From: Pseudonocardia sp. TRM90224
Lineage (GTDB): Bacteria > Actinomycetota > Actinomycetes > Mycobacteriales > Pseudonocardiaceae
Assembly: GCF_021245725.1 (NCBI RefSeq)
Contig: NZ_JAJGSX010000028.1
Span: forward strand, 1-64,000
Length of the DNA stretch: 64,000 nucleotides
Direction of reading: 5' to 3'
In this document: piece after piece, positions 47,022 through 55,129 of the stretch
Layout of the letters: each line of letters opens with the position of its first letter
How positions within the stretch are numbered: position 1 is the first letter of the stretch
Program-made: the position numbers and the translations under genes
The notes under the pieces: model-generated
Databases searched by the model: none
The model's input: only the letters and a program-made list of their open reading frames with translations
Told to the model about the DNA's origin: nothing

Positions 47022-47075
47022 TGTCAGGAAAGTCCGTCATGGCCCTCGGGCCGCCACGAGGGATGAGAGTCCGTG
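47022..47075. repeat. 55-bp direct repeat, second copy
   Basis: TGTCAGGAAAGTCCGTCATG starts this unit, which ends GATGAGAGTCCGTG. It is a diverged copy of 46822-46876. Between the two lies Family 1 copy 4, so the 200-bp module may have arisen by duplication followed by insertion. Confidence 0.85.
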
Positions 47076-47140
47076 CCGGGTGCGGCTCGGGTGCGCGACC
47101 GCAGACCGGGGTGGGTGCACGAACCGGGCGCGGCGGGCGC

Positions 47141-47208
47141 TCGTGCACAGGTTGGTGCCGCCGTGCACAGGTTCGAATCTGTGCACGGGGAGGTGAACCT
47201 GTGCACGA
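47141..47208. repeat. Nested GTGCACAGG hairpin
   Basis: Outer perfect 13-bp arms at 47141-47153 and 47196-47208 (TCGTGCACAGGTT/AACCTGTGCACGA) enclose inner perfect 10-bp arms at 47161-47170 and 47179-47188 around GTTCGAAT. Four GTGCAC hexamers result. The two-level nesting imitates Family 2 but with unrelated sequence. With the other repeats it fills the 575-bp gap 46794-47368, in which I find no gene. Confidence 0.88.
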
Positions 47209-47269
47209 CCAACCCCGCGGTCAGGGCCGGGGCTGTGGTGGCCGGCCGGGGTGTGTGCGTTGCGCACGC

Positions 47270-47331
47270 GAGGGCAGGAAAGCCACTTTCCTGCCCTCAC
47301 AGGGCCTGAAAGTGGCTTTCCTGCCCTCCCC
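47270..47331. repeat. Family 1 palindromic element, copy 5
   Basis: Perfect 21-bp arms at 47270-47290 and 47308-47328. A companion small palindrome GTGTGCGTTGCGCACGC lies immediately before it at 47252-47268. The 62 bases 47270-47331 match 55874-55935 (inside the dhaM-HPr-EI gene) at 61 positions. It lies just beyond the stop of the convergent AlkZ-like gene. Confidence 0.93.
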
Positions 47332-47368
47332 CCACGCACCGGGGTGGCGCTCACGCGCATCCCAGGAC

Positions 47369-48532
47369 TCACCGGGCGAGCTCGCGCTCCAGCGGCGTGC
47401 GGAAGCGGGGGACCACCCGCACCGGCCCGATCTTCGCCGCCAGCCGCTCCGCCTCGGCGTGCACGGCCGCGGTGGCTTCCGCGCCGATGTCCTCCAGCAG
47501 CCGCACGGCCAGCGTGCCGGTGGGCGTCTGCGCCCAGCCGCCGACGATCCGCCCGTCGCTCCAGACGGTCGGGCCGATGTTGCCGGTGCGGTCGAAGAGC
47601 GGCGCCTTGTGCTCGCCGAGGTACCAGTCGCGGCGCTGCCAGCCCATCGGCGTCGGGTCGAGCGCGGGCAGCAGCGCGACCCAGGGCCGCGGCTGGCCGG
47701 CGGTCTCCGCGTCGGGCAGGTCGAACCCGGGCTCGCCGTCGAGGTCGACGGCCACCGCGCCGGCCGCGGCGAGCGCCGCCCGCGTGCGGGTGATCGGCCA
47801 CCCGGCCCACCACTGCAGGTCGGAGGCCGGCGCGGGGCCGAAGGTGCGCAGCCAGTCGCGGGCCAGCTGTGCGTATGCGGCGGCGGGGTCGAGCTCGGGC
47901 ATGCCGCCCGGCCACACCGATCCGGTGGGGGACCAGCGGTACTGCGTCGACGTCCACGACCCCAGCGGGCGCCCCCGCAGGATGTGCCCGTCGGCGCTGA
48001 GCAGGTTCAGCACGCGGCTCGTCGCGTGCTGGACGACGTCGGGCGGCAGGGAGATCGGCGTGCGCAGCTCCGGGACCTCCGCCACCAGCTCGGCCGCCGT
48101 GGCCTCGCCGCGCGCGTTGAGCGCCGCGACCGTCCGCTCCTCCAGCGCCTCCAGCCAGGCCCCGGGGTCGGGGTGGACGTCGCTGCGGGTCAGGTGCTGC
48201 ACGAGCAGCCGGCGCTGGCGAGCTGCGACGTCGCGCGAGCAGGCCGCCTGCAGCACCGGGGCGCGCTCGCGCGGCGTGACCCAGACCGTGCGGCGCATCG
48301 ACAGCATCCGCACCACCGAGCGGTCGACGTAGAGCGCCTTCTCGACGTCGGCGACGTCCGCCGACGGGGCTCTGGCCAGCACGGACAGCACGATCGTGGC
48401 TGGATCGGTCGCGTGCAGCGCCACCATGGCGTCGGCGGCGTCGAGCGCGCCGGAGGCCGGCACCGCCAGCCGGTGCGCCGTGCCGAGCCGGGCCCTGCGC
48501 TCGGCGGTCGTGATCACCCGTGCCGCTGCCAC
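47369..48532 (-). CDS. Winged-helix DNA-binding protein, AlkZ/YcaQ-like (HTH_42)
   Basis: A 387-residue protein with the HTH_42/DUF1006 layout of DNA glycosylases AlkZ, AlkX and YcaQ: RLGTAHRL near the N-terminus, ADAMVALHATDPATIVLSVLARAP, LYVDRSVVRMLSMRRTVWVTPRE, then LGSWTSTQYRWSPT and a C-terminal ALLPALDPTPMGWQRRDWYLGEHKAPLFDRTGNIGPTVWSDGRIVGGW. These excise bulky or cross-linked bases, and in antibiotic producers they protect against DNA-alkylating natural products. GTG start, 4 bases after the stop of the phosphotransferase-like gene, so both are co-transcribed. Confidence 0.9.
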   Translation of the reverse strand: MAAARVITTAERRARLGTAHRLAVPASGALDAADAMVALHATDPATIVLSVLARAPSADVADVEKALYVDRSVVRMLSMRRTVWVTPRERAPVLQAACSRDVAARQRRLLVQHLTRSDVHPDPGAWLEALEERTVAALNARGEATAAELVAEVPELRTPISLPPDVVQHATSRVLNLLSADGHILRGRPLGSWTSTQYRWSPTGSVWPGGMPELDPAAAYAQLARDWLRTFGPAPASDLQWWAGWPITRTRAALAAAGAVAVDLDGEPGFDLPDAETAGQPRPWVALLPALDPTPMGWQRRDWYLGEHKAPLFDRTGNIGPTVWSDGRIVGGWAQTPTGTLAVRLLEDIGAEATAAVHAEAERLAAKIGPVRVVPRFRTPLERELAR

Positions 48533-48536
48533 CCGG

Positions 48537-51158
48537 TCACGCTAGCTCTTTCCGTACGAGGCCTGCGGCGCCGTCGACGGTGACCTGCTCGCCGGTGGAG
48601 ATCAACAGCGTCGCGTCGGGCACCCCGACGACCGCGGGGATGCCGTACTCGCGGGCGACCACCGCGCCGTGCGAGTTCGGCCCGCCCATCTCCATCACCA
48701 GCCCGCCGGCGGTGAGGAAGAGCGGCGTCCAGCCGGGGTCGGTCGAAGGGCAGACGAGGATCTCGCCCGGCTCGAGGTGCGCGCCGACGGGGTCGAGCAC
48801 AACCCGGGCCGGCGCGGTGGCGGTGCCGGCCGATGCCGGTGTGCCGACCATGGCGCCCTCGACGGCCTCCGGTGTCACGAGCGTCTCCGGCTCGGTGCCG
48901 TCGGAGAGCAGCACCCGCGGGATGTGGCGTCTGCGCAGCTCGCGGGCGTAGTCGGCACGACGCTCGGCGACGGCGACGCGGTGGTCGGCGCCGTCGAGCG
49001 CGTCGCGGACCTCAGGCAGTTCGAGGAAGAACACGTCGTCGGGGCGGGCGAGCAGGCCGCCCGCGGCGAGCTCCGCGCCGACGATCGCCAGCTGGGCGCG
49101 GGCCTGCGCGATCATGTAGACGAGGTAGTCCTTGTGCGTCTCGCGCATGCCCGCCAGCTCGCGCATGCGCCCCAGCACGGCCCGGACGGCGGCTGCCCGG
49201 AGCCGTCCGGGCACCCGGGCGACGACGTCCGCGACCGCCCGTTGCGCGGCCTGCGCGCCGCGGGCGAACTGCACGTCGGGGTGCCGCTCCGGGTCGTCCA
49301 GACGCAGGTAGTTGGCCAGCACTCCGAGCACCTGCGTGGGGTCGTCAGCCCAGCGGGGCATGCCGAGGTCGATCTCCGCGACGGCGCGGTGGCCGTGCTC
49401 GCGCAGGAACGCCGCCAGCTCGCGGGCGAGCACCGCCGGCAGCTCGGGCGCCGCGGCGAGCTCGGCGGCGGGCGTGTCGCGCAGCGCCGCGGCCGACTCC
49501 GCGTCGGCGCCGATCCGAGTGGCGGCCGCCCACAGCTCGAGGTCCATCTCGGTGGTGCTGTTGTGCGGCAGCGAGCGCAGCACCTCGTGCATGCTGCCGG
49601 CGTCGAGCGCCTTGCCGGCGAGCTTCTGCGCCAGCCCCAGCATGAGGAATCCGGCACCGGCCACCGGCACGACGCGCGGCAGCACCGGGAAGGTCGTCGA
49701 GAGGACCCGCTCGGCGTGGTCGAGCCGCTCGCGGGCGGTGGCGTTGCCGGGCGGGGGAGCGGTGTGCGCCCGCATCCGCTCGCCGATCCGGTCGACCCGG
49801 TCGCGGGCCGTGGCCGGCCTGGCCAGCGCGAGCGCGATCAGGGCGGGGATGCGGAAGCGGACGAGCATCCGCACCAGGCGGCGCAGGAACGGCAGCGGCG
49901 AGCGGCCCTGCACCGCGAACGCCGGATCCCGCATCAGCTCGCGCATGACGACCGCGGAGCGCGACTCCATCACGTCGAAGATCTGCGGGACGATCCGGCT
50001 GCCGACCGGGTTCCGCAGCGCCGCCGTCGCGTCGATGAACAGTCTGCCGCCCGCTTCGGCGAGCGCAGGCGGGCCGACGTGCGGGTCGGGGACGGGCACG
50101 CCGAACGCCAGCCGCGAGCCCGTCGAGGCGATCACTCGGAACGCCGCGATGCCCATCGGCGTCATCGGGCGGGTGAGGCCTTGCGCGAGGCTGACGCAGA
50201 GGAACGCGCGCATCCCCGGCCTGGTCGATGCGGGGATCGGGTGCAGTGTGGTGATCGCCCGGGACTGCGTGAGCCACAGCGTGCCGTCGGCGGCGAGCGC
50301 CCACTCGATGTCCTGCGGCGCGCCGTAGTGCGCCTCGACCTTCCGGCCCAGCGCGACCAGCCGCACGATCTGCGCGTCGGTGAGCGCGGGCTCGGCGGCG
50401 CCGGTCCGCGCGACGTGCTCGGTGCCGCCGCCGGGCAGCGCCCGGATCGCGACCGCCTTGTCGCCGACCCGGTGCTCGACGATGTCGCCGGCGCCGTCGA
50501 CGACGATGTGGTCGGGGTTCACGGCCCCCGAGACGACGGCCTCGCCGAGACCGGGGCTCGCGTCGATCACGGTGCGGGTGCGGCGACCGCTCACCGGGTC
50601 GGCGGTGAAGAGCACACCCGCCACGTCCACGTCGACCATGCGCTGTACGACCACGGCGAGCTGCACGCCCTGGTGGTCGATGCCCGCCGTCTCGCGGTAG
50701 CTGACGGCGCGGTCGGTCCAGAGCGATGCCCAGCAGCGGCGGACGGCGTCGAGCACGGCGTCGGTGCCGACGACGTTGAGATAGGTGTCCTGCTGGCCGG
50801 CGAAGCTGGCGGTCGGCAGGTCCTCCGCCGTCGCCGAGGACCGGACCGCGACCGGGACATCGGTGCCCAGCCCGGCGTACGCCGCGGTGACAGCGGCCGC
50901 GACACCGGCGGGGACCTCGACGGCCAGCAGCGCCGCCCTGGCCCGGGCGGCGAGGTCGTCCGGGTCGGCGAGGACGGCGTCCAACCCCGCGGCCGTGGCC
51001 GCTTGCGCGTAGGCCGCCGTCGCCACGCAGAACCCGCCGGGCACGGTGAACCCGGCGCTGATCAGCTCGGCGAGGTTCGCCGCCTTGCCACCCACGAGCC
51101 CGAGCCGGCGGGCATCGGGGGCGTCGAGCCCGATGACGGTGGCCTGTGTCGTGGTCAT
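48537..51158 (-). CDS. PEP-synthase/rifampin-phosphotransferase-like enzyme
   Basis: An 873-residue protein with an N-terminal ATP-grasp domain (GLVGGKAANLAELISAGFTVPGGFCVAT, VAVRSSATAEDLPTASFAGQQDTYLNV, VVVQRMVDVDVAGVLFTADPVSG), a helical middle domain, and a C-terminal phosphohistidine domain (STDPGWTPLFLTAGGLVMEMGGPNSHGAVVAREYGIPAVVGV). Length and order match rifampin phosphotransferase (about 865-870 residues). The swivelling histidine is His830, but its context is GGPNSHGAV where, as I recall, RPH has GGLMTHGAV. The substrate is therefore uncertain: rifamycin, another small molecule, or pyruvate. No rifamycin-associated element is visible upstream. An AlkZ-like gene follows by 4 bases. 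Confidence 0.88.
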   Translation of the reverse strand: MTTTQATVIGLDAPDARRLGLVGGKAANLAELISAGFTVPGGFCVATAAYAQAATAAGLDAVLADPDDLAARARAALLAVEVPAGVAAAVTAAYAGLGTDVPVAVRSSATAEDLPTASFAGQQDTYLNVVGTDAVLDAVRRCWASLWTDRAVSYRETAGIDHQGVQLAVVVQRMVDVDVAGVLFTADPVSGRRTRTVIDASPGLGEAVVSGAVNPDHIVVDGAGDIVEHRVGDKAVAIRALPGGGTEHVARTGAAEPALTDAQIVRLVALGRKVEAHYGAPQDIEWALAADGTLWLTQSRAITTLHPIPASTRPGMRAFLCVSLAQGLTRPMTPMGIAAFRVIASTGSRLAFGVPVPDPHVGPPALAEAGGRLFIDATAALRNPVGSRIVPQIFDVMESRSAVVMRELMRDPAFAVQGRSPLPFLRRLVRMLVRFRIPALIALALARPATARDRVDRIGERMRAHTAPPPGNATARERLDHAERVLSTTFPVLPRVVPVAGAGFLMLGLAQKLAGKALDAGSMHEVLRSLPHNSTTEMDLELWAAATRIGADAESAAALRDTPAAELAAAPELPAVLARELAAFLREHGHRAVAEIDLGMPRWADDPTQVLGVLANYLRLDDPERHPDVQFARGAQAAQRAVADVVARVPGRLRAAAVRAVLGRMRELAGMRETHKDYLVYMIAQARAQLAIVGAELAAGGLLARPDDVFFLELPEVRDALDGADHRVAVAERRADYARELRRRHIPRVLLSDGTEPETLVTPEAVEGAMVGTPASAGTATAPARVVLDPVGAHLEPGEILVCPSTDPGWTPLFLTAGGLVMEMGGPNSHGAVVAREYGIPAVVGVPDATLLISTGEQVTVDGAAGLVRKELA

Positions 51159-51188
51159 GACACACGGTAACGCCGAACGGCCAAGAAC

Positions 51189-51199
51189 TCAACAGTTGA
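51189..51199. promoter_or_regulatory. Small palindrome upstream of the phosphotransferase-like gene
   Basis: TCAAC-A-GTTGA is a perfect 11-bp palindrome centred about 36 bases upstream of the ATG at 51158, in a locally AT-rich stretch. It may be an operator for an unlinked regulator. Confidence 0.4.
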
Positions 51200-51212
51200 T
51201 GAATACTGGCCC

Positions 51213-51282
51213 AACTTCCCCACCGTTTTGCCAACCTGCACGCCTCCGATGGTGTGTAAGTAGGCAAAACGGTGGGGAAGTT
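51213..51282. repeat. Family 2 palindromic element, copy 4
   Basis: Perfect 20-bp arms at 51213-51232 and 51263-51282 (AACTTCCCCACCGTTTTGCC and its complement). It begins 54 bases before the start of the phosphotransferase gene and ends 3 bases beyond the stop of the aldo/keto reductase, both on the minus strand. Here it separates tandem, not convergent, genes. Confidence 0.92.
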
Positions 51283-51285
51283 CGG

Positions 51286-52218
51286 TCAGGTCCAGGGGCG
51301 TTGCGACCGGGCCGTCCAGTAGTCGGTGGGGTCCTCGGCCATCGCGAGCAGCTCGTCGAGCGTCTCGGGCGGCAGCGTGACGTCCTGCGCGGCGACGTTG
51401 CTCCGCACCTGCTCGGCGTCGGCGGCGCCGGAGAGCACCCGCCACACCCACGGCTGCGCGAGGGCGGCCGCGATCGCCACCTGGTCGAGCGGCGCCCCGA
51501 GCCGCGACGCGACGGCGGACGGGCCGGCGTCGCCGCCGGGGGCGAGCCGCCCGTTCGCGACGGCCTCCTTGACGATCACCCGCGCACCCGCTGCGGCCGC
51601 GTCGGCGAGCGCCGGGCCGACCGACGGTTCCAGCACGTTCCACGTCGACTGGATCGACGTGAAGAGCGCCTCGCCGCCGATCCTCACGTCCAGGGCCGCG
51701 CGCACGGCGTCGGCCTGCGCGGGGCCGGAAGTGGAGATCCCGATCCGCACCCCGCGGTCGCGAAGCTTCGCCAGCTCGGCGTGCAGCGCAGCATCGGCGA
51801 GCACGCCGGTATCGAGCGTCGCAGAATGCACGTGGTAGGTCCCGAGCCGTGGTCCGAGCAGCGCAGCGGTTTCGGCCAACTGCTCGTGGAACGCGCTCGC
51901 CGAATGGTCCTTGACCTCGTGCACATCGGCGCCGAGCTGCCATTCGCCGACGTAGCGGTAACCCCATTTCGAGCCGATCTCGACGTCGTCGACCTCGGGG
52001 TGCGCGGCGAGCCAGCCCGCGAGGAACTCCTCGGCGCGTCCGTACGAGCGGGCGACGTCGATGTACCGGATTCCGGCCGCGTAGGCCGTATCCAGCACCG
52101 ATGCGGTCCGGGCGCGCAGGTCGTCGATCCCGCGCGCTGCGCCGATCTCGACGGCACGCCCCGAAGTGATGTATGCAGGGCGCGCGATAGCCGCGAGCCC
52201 GATTCCAACCCGGATCAT
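51286..52218 (-). CDS. Aldo/keto reductase family oxidoreductase
   Basis: A 310-residue (alpha/beta)8 NADPH-dependent reductase. The family active-site Asp-Tyr pair is in GIRYIDVARSYGRAEEFLAGWLAAHPEVDDVEIGSKWGYRYVG (Asp and Tyr in YIDVARSYG, Lys in SKWGY). The cofactor end is VKEAVANGRLAPG and WVWRVLSGAADAEQVRSNVAA. No substrate can be inferred; YhdN/YajO-like sugar or quinone reductases are closest in feel. ATG 52218 (MIRVGIGLAAIARPAY) is preferred; alternative in-frame starts exist upstream in the gap before dhaK, which is divergent. Confidence 0.9.
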   Translation of the reverse strand: MIRVGIGLAAIARPAYITSGRAVEIGAARGIDDLRARTASVLDTAYAAGIRYIDVARSYGRAEEFLAGWLAAHPEVDDVEIGSKWGYRYVGEWQLGADVHEVKDHSASAFHEQLAETAALLGPRLGTYHVHSATLDTGVLADAALHAELAKLRDRGVRIGISTSGPAQADAVRAALDVRIGGEALFTSIQSTWNVLEPSVGPALADAAAAGARVIVKEAVANGRLAPGGDAGPSAVASRLGAPLDQVAIAAALAQPWVWRVLSGAADAEQVRSNVAAQDVTLPPETLDELLAMAEDPTDYWTARSQRPWT

Positions 52219-52282
52219 CGCGGGCTCGCCTGTTGTCACAAGCGCGTACTTTACGAGGATCCGACGCAGCGGAGGACCGGCC

Positions 52283-53283
<1,001 letters not shown>

Positions 53284-53284
<1 letters not shown>

Positions 53285-53916
53285 TGGGCGTCGGCGCCGC
53301 CGACCTGCGGCGATGGGTCGGCGCTTTCGCCGACACAGTCGTGGCGAACGAGCAGCTGCTCACCAGCCTCGACTCCGCGATCGGCGACGCCGACCACGGC
53401 GGGAACATGGCGCGCGGGATGAAGGCCGTCGTCGCGAAGCTCGACGCCGACCCGCCGGCGACCCCCGCGGCGCTGCTGAAGCAGGTCGGGATGACGTTGA
53501 TCAGCACGGTCGGCGGCGCGAGCGGCCCGCTCTACGGCACGTTCTTCCTCCGCATGGCCCAGTCGGTCGGCGACGCGGACGAGCTGGACACCGCCGGCGT
53601 CGGAGCCGCGCTGCGGGCCGGCGTGGCGGGTGTGGTCGCCCGCGGCAAGGCGGAGGCGGGCGACAAGACGATGTACGACGCGCTCGCGCCCGCCGTCGAC
53701 GCCTACGACGCGGCGCTGGGCGGCGGCGAGCTGGCGGAGGCACTTCGGGCCGCGGCCGATGCCGCCGCGACGGGCCGGGACGCCACCACACCCCTGCAGG
53801 CCCGCAAGGGCAGGGCGAGCTACCTCGGCGAGCGCAGCGTCGGGCACCAGGACCCCGGGGCCACCTCGGCCACGTTCCTCATCGAGACCGCAGCGGCCAC
53901 CCTGCCTGCGCCATGA
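53284..53916 (+). CDS. dhaL: Dihydroxyacetone kinase ADP-binding subunit DhaL
   Basis: A 210-residue eight-helix-barrel subunit. The nucleotide-binding GDADHGGNM motif is at residues 34-42, its aspartates and histidine coordinating Mg. TVGGASGPLYGTFFLRMA is the phosphate loop, and the C-terminal ARKGRASYLGERSVGHQDPGATSATFLIE is typical. DhaL keeps ADP tightly bound and is re-phosphorylated by the EIIA domain of DhaM. The ATG shares a base with the dhaK stop. An MFS gene, not dhaM, follows 7 bases later. Confidence 0.97.
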
Positions 53917-53923
53917 TCGCGTC

Positions 53924-55129
53924 GTGACCGGAAGAGCCGACCCGCTCGTCGCGCTGCGCAGCGGGGAGTTCCGCGCGATGTGGGCGGCGGAGGCGTTGTC
54001 GCAGGGCGGCGACCAGCTCGCCAGGGTCGCGCTCTCGGTACTGGTGTTCACCAGCACCAACTCGGTGACGCTCGCCGCGCTCGCGTTGGGGCTCAGCTAC
54101 ACGCCGTCGCTGCTGGGCTCTGCGTTGCTGTCCGGCCTCGCCGACCGGTTCCCGCGCCGCGAGGTGATGGTCGCGTGCGACCTGATCGCGACGCTGCTGC
54201 TGGTCGTGATGGCGCTGCCCGGCACCCCGACGTGGCTGCTGTGTGCCGCGATGGCCGGTGTCGCACTCGTCGGTGGCCCGTTCAAGGCCGCGCGGCTCGC
54301 CCTGCTGCCCGAGGTGCTCACCGGCGACGCGTACCCGGCCGGGCTGGCCCTGCGCACCATCACGATCCAGCTGGCCCAGCTGATCGGGTTCGCCGGCGGC
54401 GGGGCGCTCGTGGTGCTGATCGGCCCGCACCTCGCGCTCGCCGTCGACGCCGCGACGTTCCTGTTCTCGGCCGCGCTCGTCCGATTCGGCGTGCGCGGGC
54501 GCCCCACCCCGAGCGACCCGGCGAGCCGTCGCCCGTTCTGGACGTCGTCGGTCGACGGCGCTCGGGCGATCGGCGCGATCCCCGGCCTGCCTGCGCTGTT
54601 CGTGCTGGGCATGCTCTCAGGCGTCTACATCGCACCGGAAGGCCTCGGGGTGGCCTGGGTGGCCGAGATGGCGGCACCCGCGTGGGCGGTCGGGTTGGTC
54701 ATGGGCGCGCCCGCAGCCGGGCTGGTCGTCGGTGTGTGGCTGTTCAGCGCGGCGGTGCCGGGTGCGTACCGCGACCGGGCGGTCGGCCCGATGGCGGCGC
54801 TCTCGGGTCTCGCGCTCATGGTCTGCGTGGTCGAGCCCGGGCTCTGGGCGACGTTGCTGTGCCTCGTGCTGAGCGGGGTGTTCACGGCCTACCAGGTGCA
54901 GGTCGGGGCCTCGTTCGGGCTGCTGTCGCCGCCGGGGTCGCGGGCGCAGGTGATGGGCCTCCTGAACTCCGGGGTGATCACCGCGCAGGGCCTCGGGATG
55001 CTGCTCGCAGGCTTGGTCGCCGACGTGATCGGCGTGGCACGGACGGTTGCGGTCGCCGGCGCCGTCGGTGCGCTGCTGGCGGTGCCGACGGGGCTGTCGT
55101 GGGCACGAGCCAGGGCGGCAGTGACGTGA
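53924..55129 (+). CDS. MFS transporter inserted between dhaL and dhaM
   Basis: A 401-residue major-facilitator protein with about twelve hydrophobic helices. FRAMWAAEALSQGGDQLARVALSVLVF is the first helix pair and ALLSGLADRFPRREVMVACDLIATLL the loop 2-3 motif (GxLaDRxxRR). It belongs to the DHA3/MFS_3-like group. Its GTG start is 7 bases after dhaL, and its stop overlaps the next gene by 4 bases, so it is firmly inside the dihydroxyacetone kinase operon. A role in uptake of dihydroxyacetone, glycerol or a related triose, or in detoxifying efflux, is a reasonable inference, but related proteins usually export drugs. Confidence 0.92.
   Translation: MTGRADPLVALRSGEFRAMWAAEALSQGGDQLARVALSVLVFTSTNSVTLAALALGLSYTPSLLGSALLSGLADRFPRREVMVACDLIATLLLVVMALPGTPTWLLCAAMAGVALVGGPFKAARLALLPEVLTGDAYPAGLALRTITIQLAQLIGFAGGGALVVLIGPHLALAVDAATFLFSAALVRFGVRGRPTPSDPASRRPFWTSSVDGARAIGAIPGLPALFVLGMLSGVYIAPEGLGVAWVAEMAAPAWAVGLVMGAPAAGLVVGVWLFSAAVPGAYRDRAVGPMAALSGLALMVCVVEPGLWATLLCLVLSGVFTAYQVQVGASFGLLSPPGSRAQVMGLLNSGVITAQGLGMLLAGLVADVIGVARTVAVAGAVGALLAVPTGLSWARARAAVT

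Noticed and set aside
47161..47188. GGTTCGAATC looks like a tRNA T-arm
   Set aside because: Stem pairing around a 7-base T-loop fails, no acceptor, D or anticodon arms can be drawn, and the motif is explained by the nested GTGCACAGG hairpin.
46790..47368. Several short open frames in the repeat-rich gap
   Set aside because: They are dominated by translated palindromes and Arg/Gly/Pro-rich composition, have no ribosome-binding sites, and overlap each other in several frames.
51159..51285. Rifamycin-associated element upstream of the RPH-like gene
   Set aside because: No matching palindrome is seen; the only symmetric sequences are an 11-bp palindrome and a Family 2 element.
53980..55125. Open frame upstream of dhaM suggesting a larger fusion protein
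   Set aside because: Composition is low-complexity Arg/Gly/Ala and it overlaps the well-supported MFS gene; the EIIA domain starts right at the 55126/55141 start codons.
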